Assembly: GCF_020687545.1 (NCBI RefSeq)
Contig: NZ_JAJEQX010000002.1
Location: forward strand, 145,078-209,077
Length of the DNA: 64,000 nt
Source: Ruminococcus turbiniformis
GTDB lineage: Bacteria; Bacillota; Clostridia; Lachnospirales; Lachnospiraceae
Reading direction: 5' to 3'
The notes below the pieces were generated by a model, which did no database searches, had not been told where the DNA came from, and was given only the letters and a program-made list of their open reading frames with translations. Position numbers and translations under genes: made by a program. Every line of letters starts with the position of its first letter. Positions within the stretch are counted from its first letter, which is position 1. Positions 26,840 to 34,654 of this stretch are shown piece after piece.

Positions 26840-28675
26840 TCATCTCTGCTGTTCGATCCGCTCGGCCAGATCGTTTAAGTAAACCCATCTCTCCGTCTTC
26901 CCATCAAGCTCCGCCTGCGCTTTCTCCTGCTCTGCCATCAGTTCCCTCAGTTTGACGGAGTTCGTCGCGTTGGCCGCGATCTGCCGCTCTATGGATGCGA
27001 TCTTCTCCTCCAGCGCCGCGATCTCATCGTCGATGGTCTCGTATTCTCTCTGCTCCTTATAGGTAAACTTCAGTCTGGAAGAGCGCTGTTTCCACTCTTT
27101 TGACGGCTCCTTTTCTCCGCTTTCCGAGCGGGCGGCATCCTTTCCCGCCTGTTCGTCCTTTCCCGTTCGTCCGTCTTTTCCCTCTGCTTTCGTCTCCAGG
27201 GCAGCCTCGCGCTGTTTTGCCGCCAGATAATCCGTATATCCACCCTCAAACTGACGGATTCCTCCTTTTCCGTCCATCTCCAGAATACGGTCAGCCACGT
27301 TGTCAAGAAAATACCGGTCATGGGACACCGTGATCACGATCCCGGAAAAGGAATTCAGATAGTCCTCCAGAATCGTGAGGGTGGGGATATCCAGGTTGTT
27401 GCCCGCCTCGTCGAATAGAAGCACATTGGCATTTTCCGCCAGCACGCCCAGCAGATAGAGACGGCGCTTCTCGCCGCCGGAAAGCTTGCCGATGGGCGCG
27501 TACTGCATGTCCGGCGTGAAGAGAAACCGCTCAAGGAGAGCTGACGCGGTGAGTTTTCCGTCCGTCGTTGTGATGTACTCCCCGATGTCCTTTACATAGT
27601 CGATCACCCTCTGGCTGTCGTCCATGTGCTGTTCCTCCTGGGCGAAGTAGCCGATCTTTATCGTCTCCCCGATCTCCACTTCCCCGCTGTCCGGCTTCAG
27701 GATTCCGGCGATCATCTTAAGCAGCGTGGACTTTCCGCATCCGTTTGGCCCGATAATGCCGAGCCGCTGGTTTTTCAGCGCAATATATGTAAAATCCTCG
27801 ACAATTTTCTTCTCCCCGAAGCGCTTGCTTACGTGGTGAAGTTCAATCGTCTTCTTCCCCATGCGGGTACTGACACTTCCCAGCTCCACCGTCTGGTCCT
27901 GCACCGGCGCCTTTTCGTTTTTCAGCGCTTCCAGCCGTTTCAGCCTGGCCTGCTGTTTCGTCGTTCTCGCCCGGCATCCCCGCTTCGCCCACTCCAGTTC
28001 CATGCGAAGGACACTCTGCCTTTTCCGCTCTGTGGCGAGCTCCATCTCTTCCCTTGCCGCCTTCAGCTCGAGAAACCCGGAGTAATCCGAATCATATCCG
28101 TACATCTTCCCTCGGCTGATCTCCAGAATCCGGTTCGTCACACGGTCAAGGAAATACCGGTCATGGGTCACGATAACCACGGTTCCCTTAAACGACCGCA
28201 GGTAGTCCTCAAGCCAGCGGATCATGGCCCCGTCCAGGTGGTTGGTTGGCTCGTCGAGAAGGAGTACGTCAAACTCCTCTGAGAGCGTCTTTGCCAGCAC
28301 AACTCTTCTCTTCTGGCCTCCCGAGAGATGCTCTATCTTCTGATTCGTATCTGTGATTCCCAGCTCCATGAGATTCGATTCCACGAGCCACTGATCCGAT
28401 CCCATGTCCGTAAAGGCAAAGTCTTTCACGGAAGCGCCCTCCGGAAACACCGGGTTCTGCGGAACATACGCGATTTTAAGCCCGTTCTGCCGGACAACCT
28501 GCCCTTTCTCCGGAGTTTCCTCCCCGGCGATCATCTTAAGCAGCGTGGACTTTCCTGTTCCGTTGATCCCGACAACGCCGACCTTGTCCCCCTGCTGAAT
28601 GCCAAAGGACGCATCAGCATAGATCACCTTCTCCCCGTATATCTTGCTGATATGTTCAATATTGATAATATTCAT
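26840..28675 (-). CDS. ABC-F family ATPase (Uup-like)
   Basis: ABC-F proteins are soluble twin-ATPase factors that act on ribosomes or on DNA-related processes and have no membrane domain. The 611-residue protein has two ATPase domains: Walker A GINGTGKSTLLK and GPNGCGKSTLLK, signatures LSGGQKRRV and LSGGEKRRL. The first Walker B is the usual LLLDEPTNHLD, but the second is LLFDEAGNNLD, with AG in place of PT. A C-terminal coiled coil after a charged Lys/Glu/Gly linker (about residues 510-540) makes it Uup-like. A resistance role is not indicated by position. The gene stands alone. Confidence 0.9.
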   Translation of the reverse strand: MNIINIEHISKIYGEKVIYADASFGIQQGDKVGVVGINGTGKSTLLKMIAGEETPEKGQVVRQNGLKIAYVPQNPVFPEGASVKDFAFTDMGSDQWLVESNLMELGITDTNQKIEHLSGGQKRRVVLAKTLSEEFDVLLLDEPTNHLDGAMIRWLEDYLRSFKGTVVIVTHDRYFLDRVTNRILEISRGKMYGYDSDYSGFLELKAAREEMELATERKRQSVLRMELEWAKRGCRARTTKQQARLKRLEALKNEKAPVQDQTVELGSVSTRMGKKTIELHHVSKRFGEKKIVEDFTYIALKNQRLGIIGPNGCGKSTLLKMIAGILKPDSGEVEIGETIKIGYFAQEEQHMDDSQRVIDYVKDIGEYITTTDGKLTASALLERFLFTPDMQYAPIGKLSGGEKRRLYLLGVLAENANVLLFDEAGNNLDIPTLTILEDYLNSFSGIVITVSHDRYFLDNVADRILEMDGKGGIRQFEGGYTDYLAAKQREAALETKAEGKDGRTGKDEQAGKDAARSESGEKEPSKEWKQRSSRLKFTYKEQREYETIDDEIAALEEKIASIERQIAANATNSVKLRELMAEQEKAQAELDGKTERWVYLNDLAERIEQQR

Positions 28676-28843
28676 GTCTGACTCCTTCCATCCCGTGCGC
28701 CGCCATACACTGCTGAAACGTCTGACCTTCTTATTGGCGGAACGGCACTGTTATCTATTATAATACAAGAAGCAGAATCATGACAGCTTTTTCTCTCCGC
28801 ACAGCTGAATCAATAAGCCCGGGCTTTGGCTCGTCGCCTATAC

Positions 28844-28886
28844 AAAGGATTGTCAACCTGTTTTTATTTCAGGTTGACAATCCTTT
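28844..28886 (+). promoter_or_regulatory. BirA-type biotin operator before bioY
   Basis: A perfect inverted repeat with 17-bp arms and a 9-nt centre. Its core TTGTCAACC-N13-GGTTGACAA matches the known BirA operator pattern of Firmicutes. The right half-site includes the bioY -35 box. Confidence 0.88.
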
Positions 28887-28903
28887 TGCGCATATGCTAC
28901 ACT
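28874..28903 (+). promoter_or_regulatory. sigma-A promoter of bioY
   Basis: TTGACA (28874-28879), 18 bp, TACACT (28898-28903), with TGC before the -10. The -35 box is inside the BirA operator, so bound BirA should block polymerase. Confidence 0.82.
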
Positions 28904-28945
28904 TGACCCAAAACAATGAGAACCGAAGAAAGGAACATACAAACA

Positions 28946-29521
28946 ATGAAGTCAATGAAGCAATCATCCACACACCCGGCGTCCCATCGGACAAAAACCT
29001 ATGACCTCGTATACATCGGCATCTTCACCGTGCTGATCGCAGTCTGCTCCTGGATCTCCATCCCGCTTACCGTCCCTGTCACCCTCCAGACATTCGGAGT
29101 GTTCGCGGCAGTCGGTATCCTGGGCGGAAAAAGGGGAACCATCGCAGTGCTTGTCTACATCCTCATGGGCGCCATCGGGATTCCGGTTTTCTCCGGGTTT
29201 ACCGGCGGGCTAGGCATCCTGGCGGGCACCACAGGCGGCTACATCGCCGGATTTCTCTTCTCCGCCCTGCTCATGTGGGGAATGGAGAAGCTCTTCGGGC
29301 GCAGCACGCCTGTACTTGCTGTCTCCATGGTTCTCGGCCTGATTCTCTGCTATGCAGTCGGAACCGTCTGGTTTATGATCGTATATACGGGTACTTCCGG
29401 CAGCGTCGGCCTTCTGACTGTGCTCGGATGGTGTGTTTTTCCCTTTCTCATTCCGGACGCTGCGAAAATCGCGCTTGCCCTTCTGATGACAAAGAGGCTT
29501 TCAGGCGTGGTCCGGATTTGA
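28946..29521 (+). CDS. bioY: biotin ECF transporter S component BioY
   Basis: BioY is the membrane protein that binds biotin and imports it, alone or with the shared ECF module. The product has six membrane helices and the family segments SIPLTVPVTLQTFGV and GRGTIAVLVYILMGAIGIPVFSG-like (here KRGTIAVLVYILMGAIG), with TGGLGILAGTTGGYIAGFL. I chose the ATG at 28946, about 12 nt after AAAGGAA; upstream ATGs at 28916 and a downstream one at 28955 are alternatives. Its 3' end overlaps the convergent flippase-like gene by 74 bp. The BirA operator supports the function strongly. Confidence 0.96.
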   Translation: MKSMKQSSTHPASHRTKTYDLVYIGIFTVLIAVCSWISIPLTVPVTLQTFGVFAAVGILGGKRGTIAVLVYILMGAIGIPVFSGFTGGLGILAGTTGGYIAGFLFSALLMWGMEKLFGRSTPVLAVSMVLGLILCYAVGTVWFMIVYTGTSGSVGLLTVLGWCVFPFLIPDAAKIALALLMTKRLSGVVRI

Positions 29522-30539
29522 CGAACCGGTTTGCCAGGACAACGCCCAGGCTCACGATCAGAAGAAAATAGAAATTGACGCCCCGGCTCACAAGCATGGA
29601 TGGAATCAGATAGGAGCCCGTGAACACATTCGCAAACACAGTCTGATACATAAGCTCTGTGATTCCCTGTGCTCCCGGCAGGGGAAGCATATCCACCGCA
29701 ATGTACACGGACGCCTGCAGAAGGATCACCCGCAGGGCGTCCGTTCCGCTCAGGCCGAAACCGAGATATACCATATAGGTCAGAACAAACACGCTGCTCC
29801 TCTGCAGCACGGTCACAAAGGTCACGCACAGCAGTTTTCCTCTGTGTCCCCGAAGCCATGTGACAGCGCTCTGATAGCTGTCGATAAAATCCCGAATCTT
29901 TTCTTCTCTCTCACCGGATGTTTTCCAGATATTCATACGGATGAAAAGCCTTTCAAAAAACAGGGCTGCCTTCAGAATCACTTTCGGGAACAGCATCACC
30001 CCAAGAATCAGAAACACAAGAACCACATTGAGAGAGAGCCCCAGCAGATACAGCGGGAAATAGCTTCCCAGCTCACTGCGAAGCGGGCCGGACCAGAACA
30101 GAAGGATTCCGAATCCCATCACCACAAGAACAAACTTATACACGACAGCCACCGTCATAAGCACAACCGTACTGTCAGATCCCCGATTGCCGTCCCGGTT
30201 CATATAGTAGAGCTGAACCGGCTGGCCTCCGGTTGCCGACGGCGTGATTCCCGAGTAGAAGAACCCGATAAAGGAATACTGGATGCACCGGAAAAGAGAA
30301 CTCGCTTTTCCTCCGTCTTTCTTCGCCTTCATCGCCCGGAGAAGATACCAGATCATAAACCCTTCCGCGCAGACGAAGAAAAGTGCAAGCCCCACGGCAG
30401 CCGCCAGATACCACGGCGACATTTTCATCACGCACCGCCCGATCTCGGCAAGATTCCTTCCGCTGAACAGAGTGTAAAATGTCAGGAACATGATAAGAAG
30501 GAAGAGCGCCGCCTGAAACATGCGTTTCTTAACGCTCAT
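29448..30539 (-). CDS. flippase-like membrane protein (LPG_synthase_TM / YbhN family)
   Basis: A 363-residue integral membrane protein of the family that includes the transmembrane half of lysylphosphatidylglycerol synthase (MprF) without the aminoacyl-transfer domain. Seven or eight hydrophobic helices are visible; the family signature GFFYSGITPSATGGQPVQLYYM is recognisable around residues 90-112 (Pro, Gly-Gly-Gln-Pro). Such proteins are thought to move lipid-linked molecules. It is the last gene of a GT2 / papain-like / flippase operon, with an 11-bp overlap with the gene before it, suggesting work on envelope lipids or glycans. Confidence 0.85.
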   Translation of the reverse strand: MSVKKRMFQAALFLLIMFLTFYTLFSGRNLAEIGRCVMKMSPWYLAAAVGLALFFVCAEGFMIWYLLRAMKAKKDGGKASSLFRCIQYSFIGFFYSGITPSATGGQPVQLYYMNRDGNRGSDSTVVLMTVAVVYKFVLVVMGFGILLFWSGPLRSELGSYFPLYLLGLSLNVVLVFLILGVMLFPKVILKAALFFERLFIRMNIWKTSGEREEKIRDFIDSYQSAVTWLRGHRGKLLCVTFVTVLQRSSVFVLTYMVYLGFGLSGTDALRVILLQASVYIAVDMLPLPGAQGITELMYQTVFANVFTGSYLIPSMLVSRGVNFYFLLIVSLGVVLANRFVKSGPRLKASLSSEGQARFSQRPE

Positions 30540-31182
30540 AAGTGTCCCTCCGATCTCCGGCTTCCCTTACATATCCCGCATAGGCAGGCTGTACACGGAG
30601 CACAGCCTGCATTCGCACCAGATATGCCGCTCCCCGGCATGCCTTCTTTGCCTTAAGCCTCTCGGTAAACTCATACAGACTTCCCTCAAATATGGTCTCC
30701 TTTTTCTCATACTCATAGAAGTCTTTCGGAGTCACCAGAGAAAAGTGCTTCTCCCAGTTTACAATTCCGGCATCCTGAAGAAGTCTCGCGATGTAGGACG
30801 AACAGGTATAGTGGTTCTTCTGGTAAAACGGCCGGTTAAGAAGGATAAAGGGAAGCCCGATCACTGCATAGTGGTACTGGAACCTTCTGCGCATGGCCTC
30901 TTTGAGTTCCCGCTCAATATACCGCTTCTGCTCCCGCGTACACTCGATGCTGCACACCTTGTAGTCCGCCTCCGGAAATGCCCGGAGCACCTTCGCCGTG
31001 TCCTCACGCTCAAAGCCCGCGATCAGCGGAATGGACGGGTGCCGTCTTCCCACACTGTAGGCTTCCTCAAGATTCGGGTCAAGCGAGAGTACGACATGGA
31101 TATATTTTTGTTTTAACACCTTCCGGATCATCCAGGCGAACAATCCCGGTGTATCTGCAAATGCTATATAAATCTGTGCCAT
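30529..31182 (-). CDS. putative permuted papain-fold (YiiX/NlpC-like) protein
   Basis: A 217-residue protein without signal peptide. It has features of the circularly permuted NlpC/P60 group: a His followed by hydrophobic strand near the start (KYIHVVLSLD) and a later Cys at the start of a helix (NHYTCSSYIARLL), the reverse order of normal papain-like enzymes. Related proteins act on lipids, amides or peptides. It lies between the GT2 gene (15 bp upstream) and the flippase-like gene. The assignment rests on these motifs only; the reaction is unknown. Confidence 0.6.
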   Translation of the reverse strand: MAQIYIAFADTPGLFAWMIRKVLKQKYIHVVLSLDPNLEEAYSVGRRHPSIPLIAGFEREDTAKVLRAFPEADYKVCSIECTREQKRYIERELKEAMRRRFQYHYAVIGLPFILLNRPFYQKNHYTCSSYIARLLQDAGIVNWEKHFSLVTPKDFYEYEKKETIFEGSLYEFTERLKAKKACRGAAYLVRMQAVLRVQPAYAGYVREAGDRRDTYER

Positions 31183-31197
31183 AACAACGAATCCCTC

Positions 31198-32238
31198 CTA
31201 CTGGAACTGATAGATCTTTCTCGCGAATCTGTATCCGCCCACAGTCAGTTTTCCCCCCAGCTTTCCGGGCAGATAGGTCAGTCCGCTCAGAGTGGAATAC
31301 CGGAGCCGGTAATACAGAGCCGCGTTATATTCCCTGATCTTATCCCACATATTCCGCCGTTTTTCCATTGCCTCCGCATTCTCGATCAGAAGAAGGTGAA
31401 TGGATGATATGGAAAGCATGATGGAGATATTTCTCGTCATATAGGCTGCCAGCTTCGGGTACTGCTTCTTCACTTCGTCGAGATCCACACTCTTTGCCAC
31501 AAGTTCCGTCACGCGGATCTGCTGGTCGATCCTCTTCATCATCACCTTCTCATTGACCGACTGGTCGTCTCTTCCCAGATAATAGTGGTACAGATCCATA
31601 TCCATATAGTAAATGCTCTCCACGTATGGAAGCGGCTGGTAGGAAAACAGATTGTCCACATAAAATGTATGCTCCGGCAGTTTCACGCCTGACTTTCTGA
31701 GCACCTCCGTGCGGAACATCAGCGCATGCATGATAAGATACTGGGATGGATGGAATCTTCCGATGGTTTCCCATGTGCACAGCTCTTCATTTGGAAATAC
31801 ATTGCGGTAGCCCATGCTTTTCCGGACGCCCTGATCCAGATGATCGTACACATAGTTGCATACGAAAAGATCCGGTATGTTCCCCTCAAAATCCGCACGG
31901 CCTCCCCCGCACATTTCCCGGATTTTCTCAAGCAGTCTCCAGTAAGAATGAAGATCAAGCCAGTCATCTGAGTCAACCACCTTATAGTAAAGCCCTCTTG
32001 CAAGTTCAAGTCCTTTGTTTACACCGGAGCCATGTCCTCCGTTTTTCTTGTGTACAACGCGGACAATGTCCGGATAGCGGAGCTGATATTCGTCTGCAAT
32101 CTCTGCTGTTCTGTCTGTTGATCCGTCATCGACCAGAATGATCTCTACGTCACGTCCTCCCGGAAGAAGCGAGTCGACGCAGCGCCTCATATAGCTTTCC
32201 GAATTATAGCATGGTACTGTAAATGTAATATATTTCAT
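31198..32238 (-). CDS. family 2 glycosyltransferase
   Basis: GT-A fold glycosyltransferase. The 346-residue protein shows the nucleotide-sugar-binding start FTVPCYNSESYMRRCVDSLL, IILVDDGSTDRTAEIA, and the metal-binding DXD-type motif VVDSDDWLD (residues about 90-98); the acceptor half has HTFYVDNLFSYQPLPYV, where an ED-like acidic residue acts as base. No membrane segment is obvious apart from a weakly hydrophobic C-terminal region. It is the first gene of the envelope operon. Sugar and acceptor cannot be told from sequence. Confidence 0.9.
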   Translation of the reverse strand: MKYITFTVPCYNSESYMRRCVDSLLPGGRDVEIILVDDGSTDRTAEIADEYQLRYPDIVRVVHKKNGGHGSGVNKGLELARGLYYKVVDSDDWLDLHSYWRLLEKIREMCGGGRADFEGNIPDLFVCNYVYDHLDQGVRKSMGYRNVFPNEELCTWETIGRFHPSQYLIMHALMFRTEVLRKSGVKLPEHTFYVDNLFSYQPLPYVESIYYMDMDLYHYYLGRDDQSVNEKVMMKRIDQQIRVTELVAKSVDLDEVKKQYPKLAAYMTRNISIMLSISSIHLLLIENAEAMEKRRNMWDKIREYNAALYYRLRYSTLSGLTYLPGKLGGKLTVGGYRFARKIYQFQ

Positions 32239-32300
32239 CTTTTTGCCATCTCCTTTTCCGGGAAATTCTCTCCCCCTGTATGTCTCTATCTTACCGAATC

Positions 32301-32356
32301 GTTCTTAAGATATCTTTAGTGTAATTCTAAAGATTTCTAAAAGATTTCTTAAACGA
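32301..32356. promoter_or_regulatory. AT-rich palindromic region before the glycosyltransferase
   Basis: ATCTTTAG (32313-32320) and CTAAAGAT (32327-32334) form a perfect 8-bp inverted repeat with a 6-nt centre. Further out, CGTT-TTAAG and CTTAAACG-like arms extend the symmetry, and the unit (A/G)ATTTCTTA or AAGATTTCT is repeated on the right. It lies between the small ORF and the GT2 gene and looks like a regulator-binding region. Confidence 0.45.
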
Positions 32357-32373
32357 TACAGAAAGAATCTTTC

Positions 32374-32532
32374 TTACTGCTCGCCGCTGCTGTTGAGCAC
32401 ACGGTCTGCCGCGCTGATCACCGCAGATATCAGACACGCTGCCGCCCCGAGCGGTACGACAATGAGTACAAGTACACCCAGAAGCACCCACGCAATCGCT
32501 CTTCCGAGTTTTCTTTTCGTCTCTTCTTTCAT
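32374..32532 (-). CDS. 52-residue single-pass membrane protein
   Basis: A short frame with clear translation signals: GGGAGG stands 8 nt before the ATG at 32532. The product begins with a basic segment (MKEETKRKLGRA), has one hydrophobic helix (about residues 14-40, with WVLLGVLVLIVVPLG) and ends with a short polar tail. Length, strong ribosome-binding site and topology argue for a real small protein. I do not recognise a family. It lies upstream of the GT2 operon and is separated from it by the palindromic region. Confidence 0.72.
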   Translation of the reverse strand: MKEETKRKLGRAIAWVLLGVLVLIVVPLGAAACLISAVISAADRVLNSSGEQ

Positions 32533-32789
32533 CTGTAACGCCTCCCTTGAGTTTATTTTTCTGTATATTTATCGTATCAGAAAGGCGGAATAGGTTTCCA
32601 TTCAGCCGGCTTACAATTCAGCCTGTACAGCTTACACTTTTGTAAGGCGCAGACAGATCATAAGCAGACCATAAAGTGAAGGACACAGTGCAAATCATGA
32701 ATTATTTTTTAAAATTGGAGGCTTTCCCTTGTATAAACCGGAAAAAAGAGCTACCATAAGAGGGATTTTTTCAGAAAGAGAGGAATTGC

Positions 32790-33602
32790 ATGAAGAAGGA
32801 AAACAACTTCTCAGATATATTTGACGACGATTTTGAAGTTACTTATGAGGAAGACGGTGATATGACTCTGGACATGTCAGACCGGACAAAGACTCTCACC
32901 GATATAGACAGATACAGCCGCTCTTCTGCCAGGCAGGCAAGACGGGCATATGACATCGATGAAGAGGAGGATTCTGATTACGAATACGAACGGAATTCCA
33001 GACGGAATGCGCGCAGAGACTATGACCGCAGCTCCCGGCAGGATCATGACCGCGAGCAGGAGCCCCGGCGCAGGAGATCTTCCCGCCGCAGAGGAGGCGT
33101 CCACCTTGCCGCGCCGATCCGCAAAGGAGGCCGGGCGCTTTCCAGGCTTTCTTCCGCGGCAGTGCGAAGCCTGACCGCGATTCTCATTATCGGGATCACG
33201 GTATATGTGTGCTGGACTTTCTGGCGGGCAAGCGCCCCTTACGGCGATATCGAGGAGACGGTTCGTACACGGACTCCGTCCATGACGCTGGCAGCCTATT
33301 TAAGCGTTGTCGCCATATTCGTTCTGTTTCAGCTGATCTCCCTTCTCTGGTCCATGACAAAAGTACGGGTAAGAGACGGTTACACTACATGGAAGGAAGA
33401 CACCGGCCGGGGACTTTTCTCTTTTATATTCGTGTTCGCGGCCTCCTATCTCTGTTTTCTTCTCAACCGTCTTGTTCCGGAGTCCCCTGAGATTCTCTAT
33501 GGGCTGAAAGGGGCTATGGAAGTTTTCGGTTCCATGCACAATGTGCTCCTGGGACTTTGCTCGGCGGGAGTCATCTCCTGCCTTGTGAGAAAATACTGGT
33601 AG
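32790..33602 (+). CDS. four-helix membrane protein with charged N-terminal tail
   Basis: A 270-residue protein of unknown function. The first 60 residues are acidic (runs such as FDDDFEVTYEEDGDM), the next 55 are strongly basic and Arg/Ser-rich (RRRRSSRRRGG), and the C-terminal half has four predicted membrane helices, at about residues 128-146, 165-190, 207-226 and 245-265. This build, a disordered polyampholyte tail on a membrane core, is common among uncharacterised clostridial proteins. AGAGGAA precedes the ATG. It is transcribed alone; TTGTAT and TACCAT 17 bp apart near 32728-32756 may be its promoter. Confidence 0.8.
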   Translation: MKKENNFSDIFDDDFEVTYEEDGDMTLDMSDRTKTLTDIDRYSRSSARQARRAYDIDEEEDSDYEYERNSRRNARRDYDRSSRQDHDREQEPRRRRSSRRRGGVHLAAPIRKGGRALSRLSSAAVRSLTAILIIGITVYVCWTFWRASAPYGDIEETVRTRTPSMTLAAYLSVVAIFVLFQLISLLWSMTKVRVRDGYTTWKEDTGRGLFSFIFVFAASYLCFLLNRLVPESPEILYGLKGAMEVFGSMHNVLLGLCSAGVISCLVRKYW

Positions 33603-33618
33603 GTTTCCTCCATCAATA

Positions 33619-34479
33619 TTAAGGTTCTTCGATCCGGATTTTTACGAGATCGGCTGTCTTTTTCTTCAGGCTGCCGCGGTAGGCGGTTCCCCTGTATCTG
33701 CGGATCTGCTGTTCGGTTCTTCCCATCTGATCCGCCACCTGGACGGGGGACGCGCCGTAGGCGAACAGGTTAAATGCACAGCTGTTTCTCACATCCTGCG
33801 CGCTGTAGCTTCGGATTCCTGCTTTCGTGCAGTATTTTTTCATCATTCTGCTGATGTACATCACGTTCAGCGGGCGCCCTCTGCGGTTGTAAAACAGCGT
33901 GTCCTGCACGTCCCGCTCTCTCATGTATTCTGAGAGAATCTTCCACGCATCTTCCGGAATATAACATGGTTCCTTCCTGCCTTCGGGCATCACATAGACT
34001 CCCTCATCGTACTTTATAAACTCTTCCTCCCCTCTCAGGGCAATAACCTCCGTAGATGTAAGCCCGGCCCGGTACATAAGCACAAGAATCGTATACGTCA
34101 TCCGGTCTCCCGCCGCTGCCTTCAAAAGCGCGTCCATATCCTCCACCGGGACATGTCCCGCCTCCGCTGATTCCACGGCCATCGTTTTCAGCAAGGGATA
34201 AAAGAAATCCTCCGCTCCCGCAAAGGAGACATACGAGTGAAGCTCCCGGAACTTCTTTGTAATCGTGATCGGACTGATCCTCCCCTTCTCTGCCTGTCCC
34301 TGCATATACTCATAATATTTCTTCACATCACCGCTTCCCGCCTTTTCCGCAGGTTTTCCCGTCAGTCGGAAAAACTCCCTGATATCCGACAGATAGCCGG
34401 CTTCCGTTGTGTCGCTTTTAAACCGTTCCCGGAATAAATTCCATGTTTCTTTGTTGACAAATTCTCCGTCAAAGTTCAT
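33619..34479 (-). CDS. tyrosine recombinase-like protein with altered catalytic residues
   Basis: A 286-residue protein with the two-domain build of phage-type integrases: a SAM-like core-binding domain (residues about 8-100) and a catalytic domain (110-286). The expected Arg of box I is Thr in YRAGLTSTEVIAL. The HxxR motif reads QDVR, and the Gly-His near the end reads GR (QMGRTEQQ); the final Tyr remains in IRRY. Three of six catalytic residues are therefore changed, and normal strand exchange looks doubtful. It sits just outside the left end of the mobile element and may be chromosomal. Confidence 0.8.
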   Translation of the reverse strand: MNFDGEFVNKETWNLFRERFKSDTTEAGYLSDIREFFRLTGKPAEKAGSGDVKKYYEYMQGQAEKGRISPITITKKFRELHSYVSFAGAEDFFYPLLKTMAVESAEAGHVPVEDMDALLKAAAGDRMTYTILVLMYRAGLTSTEVIALRGEEEFIKYDEGVYVMPEGRKEPCYIPEDAWKILSEYMRERDVQDTLFYNRRGRPLNVMYISRMMKKYCTKAGIRSYSAQDVRNSCAFNLFAYGASPVQVADQMGRTEQQIRRYRGTAYRGSLKKKTADLVKIRIEEP

Positions 34480-34572
34480 ACTTGTCCGACTTGCCTCCTC
34501 CTGCCTTGGCGAAATGCGCTTTTATGTTATCAGTATTATTCATACTATAACATTTTGAGAAGAAAAAAGCAA

Positions 34573-34608
34573 GGGACTGCAACAAGGTGCTTCCCGATAA
34601 GAAAACAT
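34573..34608 (+). repeat. left inverted repeat of the element
   Basis: GGGACTG, 17 bp, ATAAGAAAACAT. The same two blocks at the same spacing occur inverted at 53309-53344; 26 of 36 positions match. Confidence 0.6.
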
Positions 34609-34623
34609 CGTGGGGCAAGAGAG

Positions 34624-34653
34624 AAACGGTATAGCTTCGGCTATGCCGTTTTT
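34624..34653. terminator. hairpin terminator beside the serine recombinase remnant
   Basis: AACGGTATAGC pairs with GCTATGCCGTT (one G-U) around a TTCG tetraloop, followed on the plus strand by TTTTTCTT. On the minus strand it lies right after the recombinase stop. Confidence 0.8.
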
Positions 34654-34654
34654 C

